This document shows positions 30,398-37,709 of a stretch of DNA of 44,709 nt, piece after piece. The position numbers and the translations under genes are program-made. Source of the stretch: an uncultured Opitutia bacterium. GTDB lineage: Bacteria; Verrucomicrobiota; Verrucomicrobiia; Opitutales; Opitutaceae. Below the pieces are notes generated by a model. That model saw only the letters and a list, made by a program, of their open reading frames with translations. It was not told the origin of the DNA and did not search any database. Each line of letters begins with the position of its first letter. The first letter of the stretch is position 1. The stretch spans positions 1 through 44,709 of the forward strand of contig CAIKTR010000193.1 in assembly GCA_903830425.1 (NCBI GenBank), in the 5' to 3' direction.

Positions 30398-31247
30398 GGG
30401 CGGGGCCTTGGGCGACTTCCTCGTCACCCTCCCCGCCCTCGCCCTCCTCCGCCAGCGCTGGCCGGACGCCCGCATCGAATGCGTCGGCAACCGGACGGCC
30501 GCCGCGCTCGCCCTGCACCGCGGACTGATCGACGCGGCGCACTCGCAGCATGACAGCCGCTGGGCCGCCCTGTACGCCCCGGAGCCTTTGCCCCCCGGCC
30601 TCGCGGCCTGGCTGGAACGTTTCGATCTGGTCCTGAACTACTGGCCGGATCCACACCAGGAACTTTCCCGCCATCTGCCCCGGCGTCCCGGCCAGACCCT
30701 GCTGCGCGCCGCGGCGCACCCGGTCGTCGCCCCGGCGGCGGCCCATTTCTGCGCCCCGTTGCTGCTCCCGGGCCAGGCAGTCGGGGACCTGCATTACCGC
30801 CTGCGGACCCCCGCTCCCACGCCGGACCGCGTGGCGCTGCATCCCGGCAGCGGCAGTTCCCGCAAAAACTGGCCCGCGGATCGCTGGCGCGCCCTCGCCC
30901 ACTGGCTCCAGGCGGAACGGCAGTGTGGCGTGCGGGTCATCACCGGCGAGGCCGAGCCCGCGGACCTCCTCGCCGGCCTCGGGATCCACCTGCGCCAGCG
31001 GCCGCTCGACGAGGTCGCCGACGAGCTGGCGCGCTGCCGGCTGTTCATCGGCCATGACTCCGGCATCAGCCATCTCGCCGCCGCCGCCGGGGCGCCCTGT
31101 CTCCTGCTGTTCGGCCCGACGGATCCCGCGATGTGGGCGCCGCCCGCCCCGGGGGTCCGCGTGCTGCAGCGGGGCGCGGACCTCGCGGACCTGTCGCTGG
31201 CCGAGGTCCAGCAGGCGGTGTCCGCCGCGCTGTCGGATCCCCGGTGA
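30378..31247 (+). CDS. Glycosyltransferase family 9 (ADP-heptose:LPS heptosyltransferase-like)
   Basis: 289 residues from the ATG at 30378, giving MHVLVLRGGALGDFLVTLPAL, the classical GT9 N-terminus. The donor-binding domain has ALHPGSGSSRKNWPADRW and FIGHDSGISHLAAAAGAPCLLLFGPTDP, both diagnostic. The family transfers heptose or related sugars to the lipopolysaccharide core at the cytoplasmic face of the inner membrane. With 289 residues it is somewhat shorter than E. coli WaaC/WaaF (about 320-350), lacking part of the middle. It overlaps the DUF3108 gene by 20 bases and ends the gene run. No other LPS gene is in the window, so acceptor and exact sugar are unknown. Confidence 0.85.
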   Translation: MHVLVLRGGALGDFLVTLPALALLRQRWPDARIECVGNRTAAALALHRGLIDAAHSQHDSRWAALYAPEPLPPGLAAWLERFDLVLNYWPDPHQELSRHLPRRPGQTLLRAAAHPVVAPAAAHFCAPLLLPGQAVGDLHYRLRTPAPTPDRVALHPGSGSSRKNWPADRWRALAHWLQAERQCGVRVITGEAEPADLLAGLGIHLRQRPLDEVADELARCRLFIGHDSGISHLAAAAGAPCLLLFGPTDPAMWAPPAPGVRVLQRGADLADLSLAEVQQAVSAALSDPR

Positions 31248-31342
31248 GCCGGCCCGGCCCGGGGTCGCCCGCCGCGGCATGACGCGCTGGGGATGATTTC
31301 GGGCATGACTTTCCCGGACCACGCTGTTTTAGCCTGTAGCCA

Positions 31343-32764
31343 GTGCACGCCACTTCCACGCCCAGCGAAAGAGTCTCGCCCCTGCGCCACAACCTCCGGC
31401 TCGGCCTCTGGGACGGCATCACCGCCATGCCGCTGGTCGCGCTCAGCCAGCCGGGCAACTTCGTGCTGGCCGCCCTCCTCACCACCTCGTTCGGCTTCTC
31501 CACCCGCACCTACGGCCTGATCACGTCGCTGCCGTTCTGGTTCAACTTCCTCCAGGTCCTCCTGACGCCGGTCCTCGCCCAGCACCTGCACTCGCGGTCG
31601 ATGACGATCCTCAGCTCCTGGCTGCATATCGCCGGCTGGGTCGCCCTGCTCGTGGCCCTGCCGTTTCTCGAGCCCGGGGAGAGCGCCCGCACCCTCACCG
31701 TGTTTCTCACGGTGTTTTCCGTGGTCGCGCTGTCGGCCGCGATCAACGGCGTCTCCTGGAACGCCTGGATGCAGGAGTGCATCCCCGTCCGCCTCCGCGG
31801 CAAATACTTCGGGTCCCGCAATCGCCTGCTCTACCTCTCGCTCGTCGGCTTCATGCTCTCCGTCTCGGGCCTGCTGGCCTGGTTCAACGGCACGCTGCGG
31901 GCCTACCAGTGGATCTTTGGCGGCGCGATCGTCCTGCGCATCATCTCCGTGCTGGCCCAGCAGCGCATGCGCAGCACCACCGCGACCCACCTCCCCGTGC
32001 CGCAGCCGCCGTGGCAGGACCAGCTCCGCGTGGTCTGGCGGGACGTCACCCTCAAGCGCTTCATCCTCTTCGCCTCGGTCATGGGCTTCGCGGTCAACTT
32101 GTTCGGCCCCTTCTATCCCGTCTTCATGTACGAGCAGCTGCACCTCACCGCGGCCCACACCAACCTGCTGCTCCTGCTCGGCGTGCTCGGGGCCGCGATC
32201 TCGTTTCCCGCCTGGGGGCGCCTGCTCGACCGCTTCGGCAGCGTCCCCGTCATGATCGTCTCGGTCGGCCTCTGGCAGTCCGCCAACCTGTTCATGAGCA
32301 TCGCCGTGCCCGGCAACATCTGGATCCTCTACCTGATCGTGCCCGCCGGCGGGCTCTTCAGCGCCGGCTACGGCATCGGGCTCTTCGGCCTGCTGCTCAA
32401 GTTCACCCCGGCCGGCGCCCGCACCATGGGCATGGCGCTGTTCGTCTCCCTCTCCTCCCTCGCCGCCGCCTTCGGCCCGATCACCGGCGGCTACCTGCTC
32501 AACGCCGCCAAGGCGCGCGGCCTCTCGCTGATCGACGCCTATCACGCCGCCTTCATCATCAGCCCGCTGATCGTCGCGCTCAGCTGCCTCCTGCTGCGCC
32601 GCGTCCGGGAGGCCAACGCCGCCGGCGTGACCGAGGTGATGGGCGCCATGCGCAATGTGCGCACCGTGGCCTCGCTCTTCGGCCTCACCTTCCTGGTCAA
32701 CCAGGTCTTTTTCCGCACCGCCGAGGGCCGCTTCTCCAACCGCCCGCCGCGGACCGGGTCGTGA
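31343..32764 (+). CDS. Major facilitator superfamily transporter
   Basis: 473 residues from a GTG start at 31343. About 12 hydrophobic helices are visible, in two sets of six. Recognisable parts include LWDGITAMPLVALSQPGNFVL, the intracellular loop IPVRLRGKYFGSRNR between helices, and GRLLDRFGSVPVMIV, a copy of the MFS motif A (G-x-x-x-D-R-x-G). I cannot name the substrate. The next gene, a PfkB-type sugar kinase, starts 2 bases after the stop, which suggests uptake of a sugar or nucleoside that the kinase then phosphorylates. It is preceded by 95 bases with no clear terminator after the glycosyltransferase gene. Confidence 0.86.
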   Translation: MHATSTPSERVSPLRHNLRLGLWDGITAMPLVALSQPGNFVLAALLTTSFGFSTRTYGLITSLPFWFNFLQVLLTPVLAQHLHSRSMTILSSWLHIAGWVALLVALPFLEPGESARTLTVFLTVFSVVALSAAINGVSWNAWMQECIPVRLRGKYFGSRNRLLYLSLVGFMLSVSGLLAWFNGTLRAYQWIFGGAIVLRIISVLAQQRMRSTTATHLPVPQPPWQDQLRVVWRDVTLKRFILFASVMGFAVNLFGPFYPVFMYEQLHLTAAHTNLLLLLGVLGAAISFPAWGRLLDRFGSVPVMIVSVGLWQSANLFMSIAVPGNIWILYLIVPAGGLFSAGYGIGLFGLLLKFTPAGARTMGMALFVSLSSLAAAFGPITGGYLLNAAKARGLSLIDAYHAAFIISPLIVALSCLLLRRVREANAAGVTEVMGAMRNVRTVASLFGLTFLVNQVFFRTAEGRFSNRPPRTGS

Positions 32765-32766
32765 GC

Positions 32767-33666
32767 ATGCCGCCGCCCTGGCTCACGCTGACCGGCAATC
32801 TGCTCAGCGAACGCACGCTGGAGTTCGCCGCCTGGTCGGCCGGCCGAACCCAGCGCGCCAGTCGCGAGACGTTTCAAGTCGGCGGCAAGGGCATCAATGT
32901 CTCCAAGATGCTCCACCGCCTGGGCGTCCCGACCACCGCCCTCTGCTTCACCGGCGGGGCCAGCGGCGCCGAATGCGAGCAGTGGCTCGGCCGGCAGGCC
33001 TTCGGCCACCAAGCCTTCCGCTCGAGCCGTCCCACCCGCTCCGGCGTCGTCATCCGCGGCGGGCCGACGCCCGAGACGACCTTCCTGGGCCCGGATGTCG
33101 CGCCCGATGCCGCCGCCGTGCGGGCCTGCGCCGATTTTCTCGATGCCCAGCCGGCCGGGCTGAACCTGGCCGTCTGCGGCAGCCTGCCGGGCTGGGCGTC
33201 GGCCGACTTTGACCCGCTGCGCGCCGCGCTCGGCCGCTGGCTCCAGCGCGGGCGGCTCGCCGCCGACAGCTACGGCCCGCCGCTCGCCTGGCTCGCCGCC
33301 CAGCCGCTCGACCTGGTCAAGATCAACGACGACGAGCTGCGCACCCTCTTCCCCGGCGAGCCGCCCGGCACCGCGACGCCCGGGCTGCTCGCCGCCGCGG
33401 CGCAGCGCTGGCCCGCCCGCCGCTGGATCGTGACCAACGGCCGCCACCCGGTGTGGTTCTGCGCCGCCCCCGACCAGCCGGCCTCCGCCCAGCCGCCCGC
33501 CGTGACGGAGGTCTCGGCCACCGGTTCGGGCGATGTCTTTTTCGCCAGCGTCCTCGCGACCCTGGGGCGGTCGGGGTCGACGCTCGCCGCCGCCGTGGCG
33601 ACGGCGCTGCCCTACGCCGCGGCCAACGCCGCCCACCCGGGCATTGCGGATTTCCCGGACCCTTAA
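32767..33666 (+). CDS. PfkB-family sugar kinase (hexose-phosphate kinase type)
   Basis: 299 residues. The N-terminal PfkB signature is GGKGINVSKMLHRLG (starts at residue 39), the form found in 1-phosphofructokinase and tagatose-6-phosphate kinase rather than ribokinase. The C-terminal signature ATGSGDVFFASVLA has catalytic Asp256, with ATGSGD in place of the usual xGAGD. The substrate motif KINDDEL is also typical of the 1-phosphofructokinase subgroup. Substrate cannot be fixed. It is probably co-transcribed with the MFS gene 2 bases upstream. A weak hairpin follows. Confidence 0.85.
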   Translation: MPPPWLTLTGNLLSERTLEFAAWSAGRTQRASRETFQVGGKGINVSKMLHRLGVPTTALCFTGGASGAECEQWLGRQAFGHQAFRSSRPTRSGVVIRGGPTPETTFLGPDVAPDAAAVRACADFLDAQPAGLNLAVCGSLPGWASADFDPLRAALGRWLQRGRLAADSYGPPLAWLAAQPLDLVKINDDELRTLFPGEPPGTATPGLLAAAAQRWPARRWIVTNGRHPVWFCAAPDQPASAQPPAVTEVSATGSGDVFFASVLATLGRSGSTLAAAVATALPYAAANAAHPGIADFPDP

Positions 33667-33675
33667 GCGGACTTG

Positions 33676-33700
33676 CGGTGGCGCCGCCGCCGGTCATTTT
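33676..33700 (+). terminator. Weak terminator-like hairpin after the PfkB gene
   Basis: CGGTGGC (33676-33682), three-base loop, GCCGCCG (33686-33692), with one T-G pair, followed by GTCATTTT. The T run is interrupted, so termination is uncertain. Confidence 0.3.
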
Positions 33701-33757
33701 CTTGCGCGACGCCCGAACTTCCCGGCCCGGCCGGGGTCGATGATCGCGCCACTCCCC

Positions 33758-34408
33758 ATGAAACGCACTCTCCTCGCCATTCTCCTCGGCCTCGTCGCCG
33801 TCACCGGGCTCGTCGTCGGCTATCGCGCCTACAAGCAGGCCGCCGACCGCGCCCTCGCCGAACAGCGCGCCGCGGTCCAGCTCGCCCAGATCAAGGAGCA
33901 CGAGGCCGAACTGGCCCGCCGCACCGCCGCCATCCGGGAGGCCCGCCGCATGGCGGAGGCCCGCGCCCTCGAGGAAGTGGCGCGCCAGGAACGCCAACGC
34001 GAGGAGGAACAGGCCGCGCAGGCGGCCCTCGCCGCCGCCCAGGCCGAGCTCGCCCGCCTCGCCGCGGAGTCCGACCGCCTCCTAGCCGAGCGCAACCTCA
34101 CCACCGCCGACGCCGCCCGCCTCGCCGCGGAACGCGCCCGCGCCGCGGCCGACGCCGACGCCGCCCGCCTCGCCGCCTTGCAGCACCTCCGCGACCTGGA
34201 GTCCCGCCGCGCCCAGGCCGACCGCGAGACCGCCCGCCTCGCCGCCCTGCTCCGCCAGCAGGAACTCGAGCTCGAGGCCCAGCGCCTCGCGCTGGAACGG
34301 GAGCGCCAGGCCTACGAAGTCGGCGGCTACCTCGTGCGCGACTTCAGCTCCCTCTACATCCTGAAACCCCTCCCGGCCGGCCCGCCCAAGCCCAACCCGA
34401 CCCCCTGA
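33758..34408 (+). CDS. Membrane-anchored coiled-coil protein of unknown function
   Basis: 216 residues from the ATG at 33758; an in-frame ATG at 33740 adds six. One N-terminal membrane helix (LLAILLGLVAVTGLVVGY) is followed by roughly 160 residues of uninterrupted helix rich in Ala, Glu, Arg and Leu (for example QEQ/RLAAE-type repeats), a long coiled coil or single alpha-helix. A short C-terminal part (VGGYLVRDFSSLYILKPL) and a Pro-rich tail end it. It resembles TolA-like or spacer proteins only in composition. Location would be periplasmic with the N-terminus in the membrane. It lies 91 bases after the PfkB gene and 78 before rplU, with no sign of a functional link to either. Confidence 0.7.
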   Translation: MKRTLLAILLGLVAVTGLVVGYRAYKQAADRALAEQRAAVQLAQIKEHEAELARRTAAIREARRMAEARALEEVARQERQREEEQAAQAALAAAQAELARLAAESDRLLAERNLTTADAARLAAERARAAADADAARLAALQHLRDLESRRAQADRETARLAALLRQQELELEAQRLALERERQAYEVGGYLVRDFSSLYILKPLPAGPPKPNPTP

Positions 34409-34459
34409 CGCCCATCCGCCGCGGTTTTCCGGGAAATTATCCTTGCGTTACCCTCGGCT

Positions 34460-34486
34460 AAACCGCTTTATCCGCGGTTTTATTTT
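34460..34486 (+). promoter_or_regulatory. Hairpin plus T run directly before rplU
   Basis: AAACCGC (34460-34466), loop TTTATCC, GCGGTTT (34474-34480), then TATTTT ending at the base before the ATG (34487). It can be read as a terminator of upstream transcription, as an attenuator or protein-binding leader for rplU, or, if TTTATC is a -10 box, as promoter DNA giving a nearly leaderless mRNA. Confidence 0.5.
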
Positions 34487-34801
34487 ATGAAAGCCACTAT
34501 CAAAACCCAAGGACAGCAGTTCACTGTCACCGAGGGCGACATTCTGATCGTAAACCGCTATCCGAATACGGAAGCCGGTGCCACCGTGGAGATTAAAGAT
34601 GTTCTCGCCACCGGCGAGGGCGAATCCTTCCGGGTCGGCACGCCCACCCTCGCGGGCGCTTCGGTCTCGGCCAAGATTCTCGAGAACAAACGGGGCGACA
34701 AGGTCATCGTTTTTAAGAAGAAAAAGCGCAAGGGCATGGAGCGTAAACGCGGCCATCGCCAGGAGCTTTCCGTCATCAAGATCGAATCCATCAAAGTTTA
34801 A
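34487..34801 (+). CDS. rplU: Large-subunit ribosomal protein bL21
   Basis: 104 residues, normal bL21 length. The sequence opens [20 protein letters not shown] and ends with [23 protein letters not shown], the rRNA-binding family signature (RKGHRQ-type). It binds 23S rRNA domain II in the large subunit. It is followed by rpmA (bL27) after 15 bases, the standard bacterial order. Translation starts right after a hairpin with a T run and without a Shine-Dalgarno sequence, in contrast to rpmA. Confidence 0.97.
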   Translation: MKATIKTQGQQFTVTEGDILIVNRYPNTEAGATVEIKDVLATGEGESFRVGTPTLAGASVSAKILENKRGDKVIVFKKKKRKGMERKRGHRQELSVIKIESIKV

Positions 34802-34816
34802 GGAGAATTACCCGTC

Positions 34817-35062
34817 ATGGCGCACAAGAAAGGTCAGGGCACATCCAGCAACGGCCGCGATAGTCGCTCCCAGCGGCTCGGCGTTAAGATTTTCGGCGGT
34901 CAGGCCGTCATCGCTGGCACCATCATTGTCCGGCAGCGCGGCAGCAAGCTGCACGCCGGCCGCAACGTCGGCATCGGTCGCGATTGGACGCTCTATGCGC
35001 TCAAGGACGGCACGGTCAAGTACGACAAGGCCCACCGCCGCGTGGCCGTCGTCACGGCCTGA
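34817..35062 (+). CDS. rpmA: Large-subunit ribosomal protein bL27
   Basis: 81 residues. The N-terminus [16 protein letters not shown] is the form that reaches the peptidyl-transferase centre without needing the N-terminal cleavage seen in Firmicutes. Then come [38 protein letters not shown] and the C-terminal VKYDK. AAGGAG lies 10 bases before the ATG and is the clearest Shine-Dalgarno sequence in the window. The gene is co-transcribed with rplU and closed by a strong terminator at 35088. The usual third partner obgE does not follow. Confidence 0.97.
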   Translation: MAHKKGQGTSSNGRDSRSQRLGVKIFGGQAVIAGTIIVRQRGSKLHAGRNVGIGRDWTLYALKDGTVKYDKAHRRVAVVTA

Positions 35063-35087
35063 GCCCGCGATTCATTTTAGTCTTTCC

Positions 35088-35118
35088 AACGCAGCCCAGA
35101 ACGGGCTGCGTTTTTTTT
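35088..35118 (+). terminator. Rho-independent terminator after rpmA
   Basis: Perfect 10-base-pair stem AACGCAGCCC (35088-35097) and GGGCTGCGTT (35103-35112) with loop AGAAC and a further run of six T to 35118. A textbook terminator for the rplU-rpmA transcript. Confidence 0.94.
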
Positions 35119-35146
35119 GGGCCTCGCCCCGCCACCCTCACCTGCC

Positions 35147-35536
35147 ATGCCCGACCGTCTCGACGCCCTCCGCCACCAGCGCGCCTTGGTCGCGGAGCAG
35201 TTGGCCTGGATTGACCAGGAGATCGCCGCCCTCAGTCCCCGCGCCCCTGTCCCCCGTCCCGGGGTCGTTGCGCCTCTCGTGTCCGCCGCCGCGCCGCAGT
35301 CGCCAGCGGCCGGCCTCGGAGCAAGCGCGGCCACCCTGCCTGATTTTCCCGACTACCAGGCCGATCCGGCCCGCCTGCAGAGTTCCACCCGCCGCGGATG
35401 CCTGCTCTACACCGCCCTGGGGTTGCTCCTCCTGTTGGTCGCCGCGCTGGCCATTTACTTCCTGGCCTACCGCGACCATCCCCTGCTGTTCATCGGCGAC
35501 TCCGGCGCGCCGGCCGCCCAGGCGCCACGACGGTAG
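35147..35536 (+). CDS. Small single-helix membrane protein of unknown function
   Basis: 129 residues from the ATG at 35147. An N-terminal helix of about 30 residues (LDALRHQRALVAEQLAWIDQEIAAL) looks like a short coiled coil. A Pro/Ala-rich linker follows, then a strong membrane segment at about residues 85-107 (LLYTALGLLLLLVAALAIYFLAY) and a short tail. No known family is recognised. It lies 28 bases after the rpmA terminator, so it needs its own promoter or read-through, and it converges on pheA (12 bases between ends). Confidence 0.65.
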   Translation: MPDRLDALRHQRALVAEQLAWIDQEIAALSPRAPVPRPGVVAPLVSAAAPQSPAAGLGASAATLPDFPDYQADPARLQSSTRRGCLLYTALGLLLLLVAALAIYFLAYRDHPLLFIGDSGAPAAQAPRR

Positions 35537-35548
35537 GACCGGCCGCGC

Positions 35549-36628
35549 TCAGCTCGCCGCCGGATAGCTGCCGAGCCACTTCACCAGCGGACAGGTCTTC
35601 TGCAGTTCCGCCAGCGCCTCCTTCATCGCGGGGTCGTCGTAGTGCCCCGACACATCGATGAAGAAATAGTAGTCCCACGGGCGCTTCTTGCTCGGGCGGG
35701 ACTCGATCTTCGACAGGTTGATGCCGCGCGCCGCCAGCGGCATGAGCATTTTCAGGAGCGAGCCGGAATGGGACGCCGCCGCGTCGCCGAGGGAGATGGC
35801 AAAGCTGGTGATGTCCTTGCCGCCGCCGACCGCGCCGGACGGCTGCTTGCCGAGGACGAAGAAGCGCGTGGTGTTGTCGGCCTTGTCCTGGATGTTTTTC
35901 ACCACGATCGGCACGCCGTGGGTCGTCGCCGCCAGCTCGCTCGCCACCGCCGCCGCCCCGGGCTCGTCCTTGGCGATCTGCACCGCGCGCGCCGTGCTCG
36001 GCGCCTCGACCAGCTGGGCATGGGGCAGGTGCCGCAGGAGCCAGTTCCGGCACTGGGCCAGCGCCTGGTCCTTCGAGTAGACCCGCTCGATTTTTTCCAG
36101 CGGCGAGGTTGAGATTAGGGCGTGGGTGATCTCCCGGTAAATCTGGGCCACGATCTTGAGGTCGGACTCGACAAAGAGGTCGAGCGCATCTCGCACCGAC
36201 CCCTCGGTCGAGTTCTCGATCGGGATCACCGCATAGTCGGCCTCCCCCTTTTCCACCGCGGTGAAGATGTCCCCGATGTTCGCCATCGCATGGTAGTCCA
36301 CGCTCGCCCCGAACTTCTTCATCGCCGCCAGATGCGTGTTCGTCGCCTCCGGCCCGAGGTAGGCGATCAGCAGCGGCTTCTCCAGCGCGATGGCCGCGGA
36401 CATGATCTCCCGGTAGATCGCGCGCAGCGCCTCCGGCTTGATCGGGCCGGCATTCTGGTCCGTGACCTTCCGCAGTACCGCCTCCTCCCGCTCCGCCACG
36501 TAGATCTGGCCGCCTTGGCTCCGCTTGAGCTTGCCGATCTCCGCCGCCAGCTTCAGGCGCTGGTTGAGCACGTCGACCAGTTGCAGGTCGAGCGCGTCAA
36601 TCTGGGCGCGGATTTTCCCGAGGTCCAT
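35549..36628 (-). CDS. pheA: Bifunctional chorismate mutase / prephenate dehydratase (P-protein)
   Basis: 359 residues. Converts chorismate to prephenate and on to phenylpyruvate for phenylalanine synthesis. Residues 1-90 are the chorismate mutase domain (IRAQIDALDLQLVDVLNQR, with the active-site Arg/Lys pattern). The dehydratase domain follows with IAYLGPEATNTH, VIPIENSTEGSV and the catalytic Thr-Arg-Phe in NTTRFFVLG. The C-terminal ACT domain has SHSGSLLKML and KIESRPSKK, the phenylalanine-binding elements for feedback inhibition. The gene begins 1 base after the scpB stop, implying co-translation. No leader peptide or attenuator is seen. Confidence 0.95.
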   Translation of the reverse strand: MDLGKIRAQIDALDLQLVDVLNQRLKLAAEIGKLKRSQGGQIYVAEREEAVLRKVTDQNAGPIKPEALRAIYREIMSAAIALEKPLLIAYLGPEATNTHLAAMKKFGASVDYHAMANIGDIFTAVEKGEADYAVIPIENSTEGSVRDALDLFVESDLKIVAQIYREITHALISTSPLEKIERVYSKDQALAQCRNWLLRHLPHAQLVEAPSTARAVQIAKDEPGAAAVASELAATTHGVPIVVKNIQDKADNTTRFFVLGKQPSGAVGGGKDITSFAISLGDAAASHSGSLLKMLMPLAARGINLSKIESRPSKKRPWDYYFFIDVSGHYDDPAMKEALAELQKTCPLVKWLGSYPAAS

Positions 36629-36629
36629 G

Positions 36630-37493
36630 TCAGGCGGTGGCCGGGGGTTCGCCCACCGGCGCTGCGACTGCGGCGACCACCGGCGCTTCGACCGGCGCGG
36701 CCGTGCCGTCGAGCGGGAGCTCTTCGTTGGACAGGCCCATGTCCGTGTCGCCCAGCTTGGTGGGGTTCATGGCATTGGCCAGCCACTCGTCGATCTGGCG
36801 CGACGACAGCACGTCCGACGCGGGCAGTTCGTCGAGCGACTTGATGCCGACAAACTCGAGAAAGTTGTCCGTCGTGCCGTACTGGATCGGCCGGCCCGGG
36901 AGGTCCGCGCGTCCAACGACGTAGATGAGTTCGCGCTCCAGCAGCTTGTTGACCCCGGCTTCCGCCGACACGCCGCGCACCGTCTCGATCTCGCCGCGCG
37001 TGACCGGCTGGCGGTAGGCGACGATCGCCAGGGTTTCCACCGAGGACTGGCTCAGCTTCAGCGGCGGGGGTTCCGCCCGCAGGATGCGCACCCAGCGGGC
37101 AAACCGGGGCTGGGTGACCAGCCGGTAGCCGTTCGAGCCTTCGATCAGCAGCAGGCCCTGGTCGGCCGCGCGCATCTCCGCCGCAATCTCGTCCATCACC
37201 TCGCGGATCTGCGTCACCGTGACCAGCGTGGGCACGTCCTGGTAAAGTTCGCTGTCCTCCGGCGCCTCGGCGACCGTCTCCGGCACCTCCTCGGGCAGGG
37301 GCACGACCGCCTCAGCCGTGGGCGCCGTCTCCCCGGCCGTCGGCTCCGTGGGCACGGCCCCGCCGTCGACCTGGACCGGGGCGGAGACGGATGCATGGAA
37401 GCGCGTGAAGGCGGCTTGGATGTCCTTGATCGCCAGCGGCTGGCTGGAGGAGAGCAGCAGTGCTTTGAGCACCTTTTTCAGGTTGAAGGCCAT
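36630..37493 (-). CDS. scpB: Segregation and condensation protein ScpB (with an inserted linker)
   Basis: 287 residues from the ATG at 37493 (MAFNLKKVLKALLLSSSQPL). ScpB joins ScpA and SMC in chromosome condensation. The first winged helix is interrupted by about 55 residues rich in Pro, Glu, Val and Thr (around residues 37-95), after which the fold resumes with VTQIREVMDEIAAEM and IEGSNGYRLVTQP. The second winged helix has LSQSSVETLAIVAYRQPVTRGEIE and VSAEAGVNKLLERELI, the strongest family signature, and GRPIQYGTTDNFLEFVGI. A Pro/Ala-rich tail closes it. scpA is not next to it; pheA follows 1 base later. The long upstream extension of the frame (to 37670) is not supported. Confidence 0.92.
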   Translation of the reverse strand: MAFNLKKVLKALLLSSSQPLAIKDIQAAFTRFHASVSAPVQVDGGAVPTEPTAGETAPTAEAVVPLPEEVPETVAEAPEDSELYQDVPTLVTVTQIREVMDEIAAEMRAADQGLLLIEGSNGYRLVTQPRFARWVRILRAEPPPLKLSQSSVETLAIVAYRQPVTRGEIETVRGVSAEAGVNKLLERELIYVVGRADLPGRPIQYGTTDNFLEFVGIKSLDELPASDVLSSRQIDEWLANAMNPTKLGDTDMGLSNEELPLDGTAAPVEAPVVAAVAAPVGEPPATA

Positions 37494-37709
37494 GCAGTAA
37501 GGTTGCCCAGAGTGAATGCGGCGCGCCCGAGGCGAAGCAATCCCGAAACGCAGGCGAAAATCTCTCTGGGGGGCCAGTCGCCGCCTCCGCCCCCGGCCCG
37601 GACTGCTTCCGGCGCGCCCGAACCGCCTACTCCCGGCCAACCCGTGCGCTGACATGCAGCTTGCCCGCACCCCCGCGCTTTGGTTCGCTCCTCACGAAAC
37701 TTTCCCCTC
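37494..37709. other. Divergent intergenic region between scpB and ilvD
   Basis: 216 bases. It should hold promoters for both directions. I find no convincing -35/-10 pair, no leader peptide with repeated Ile/Val/Leu codons and no T-box or riboswitch-like fold for ilvD. Confidence 0.4.
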
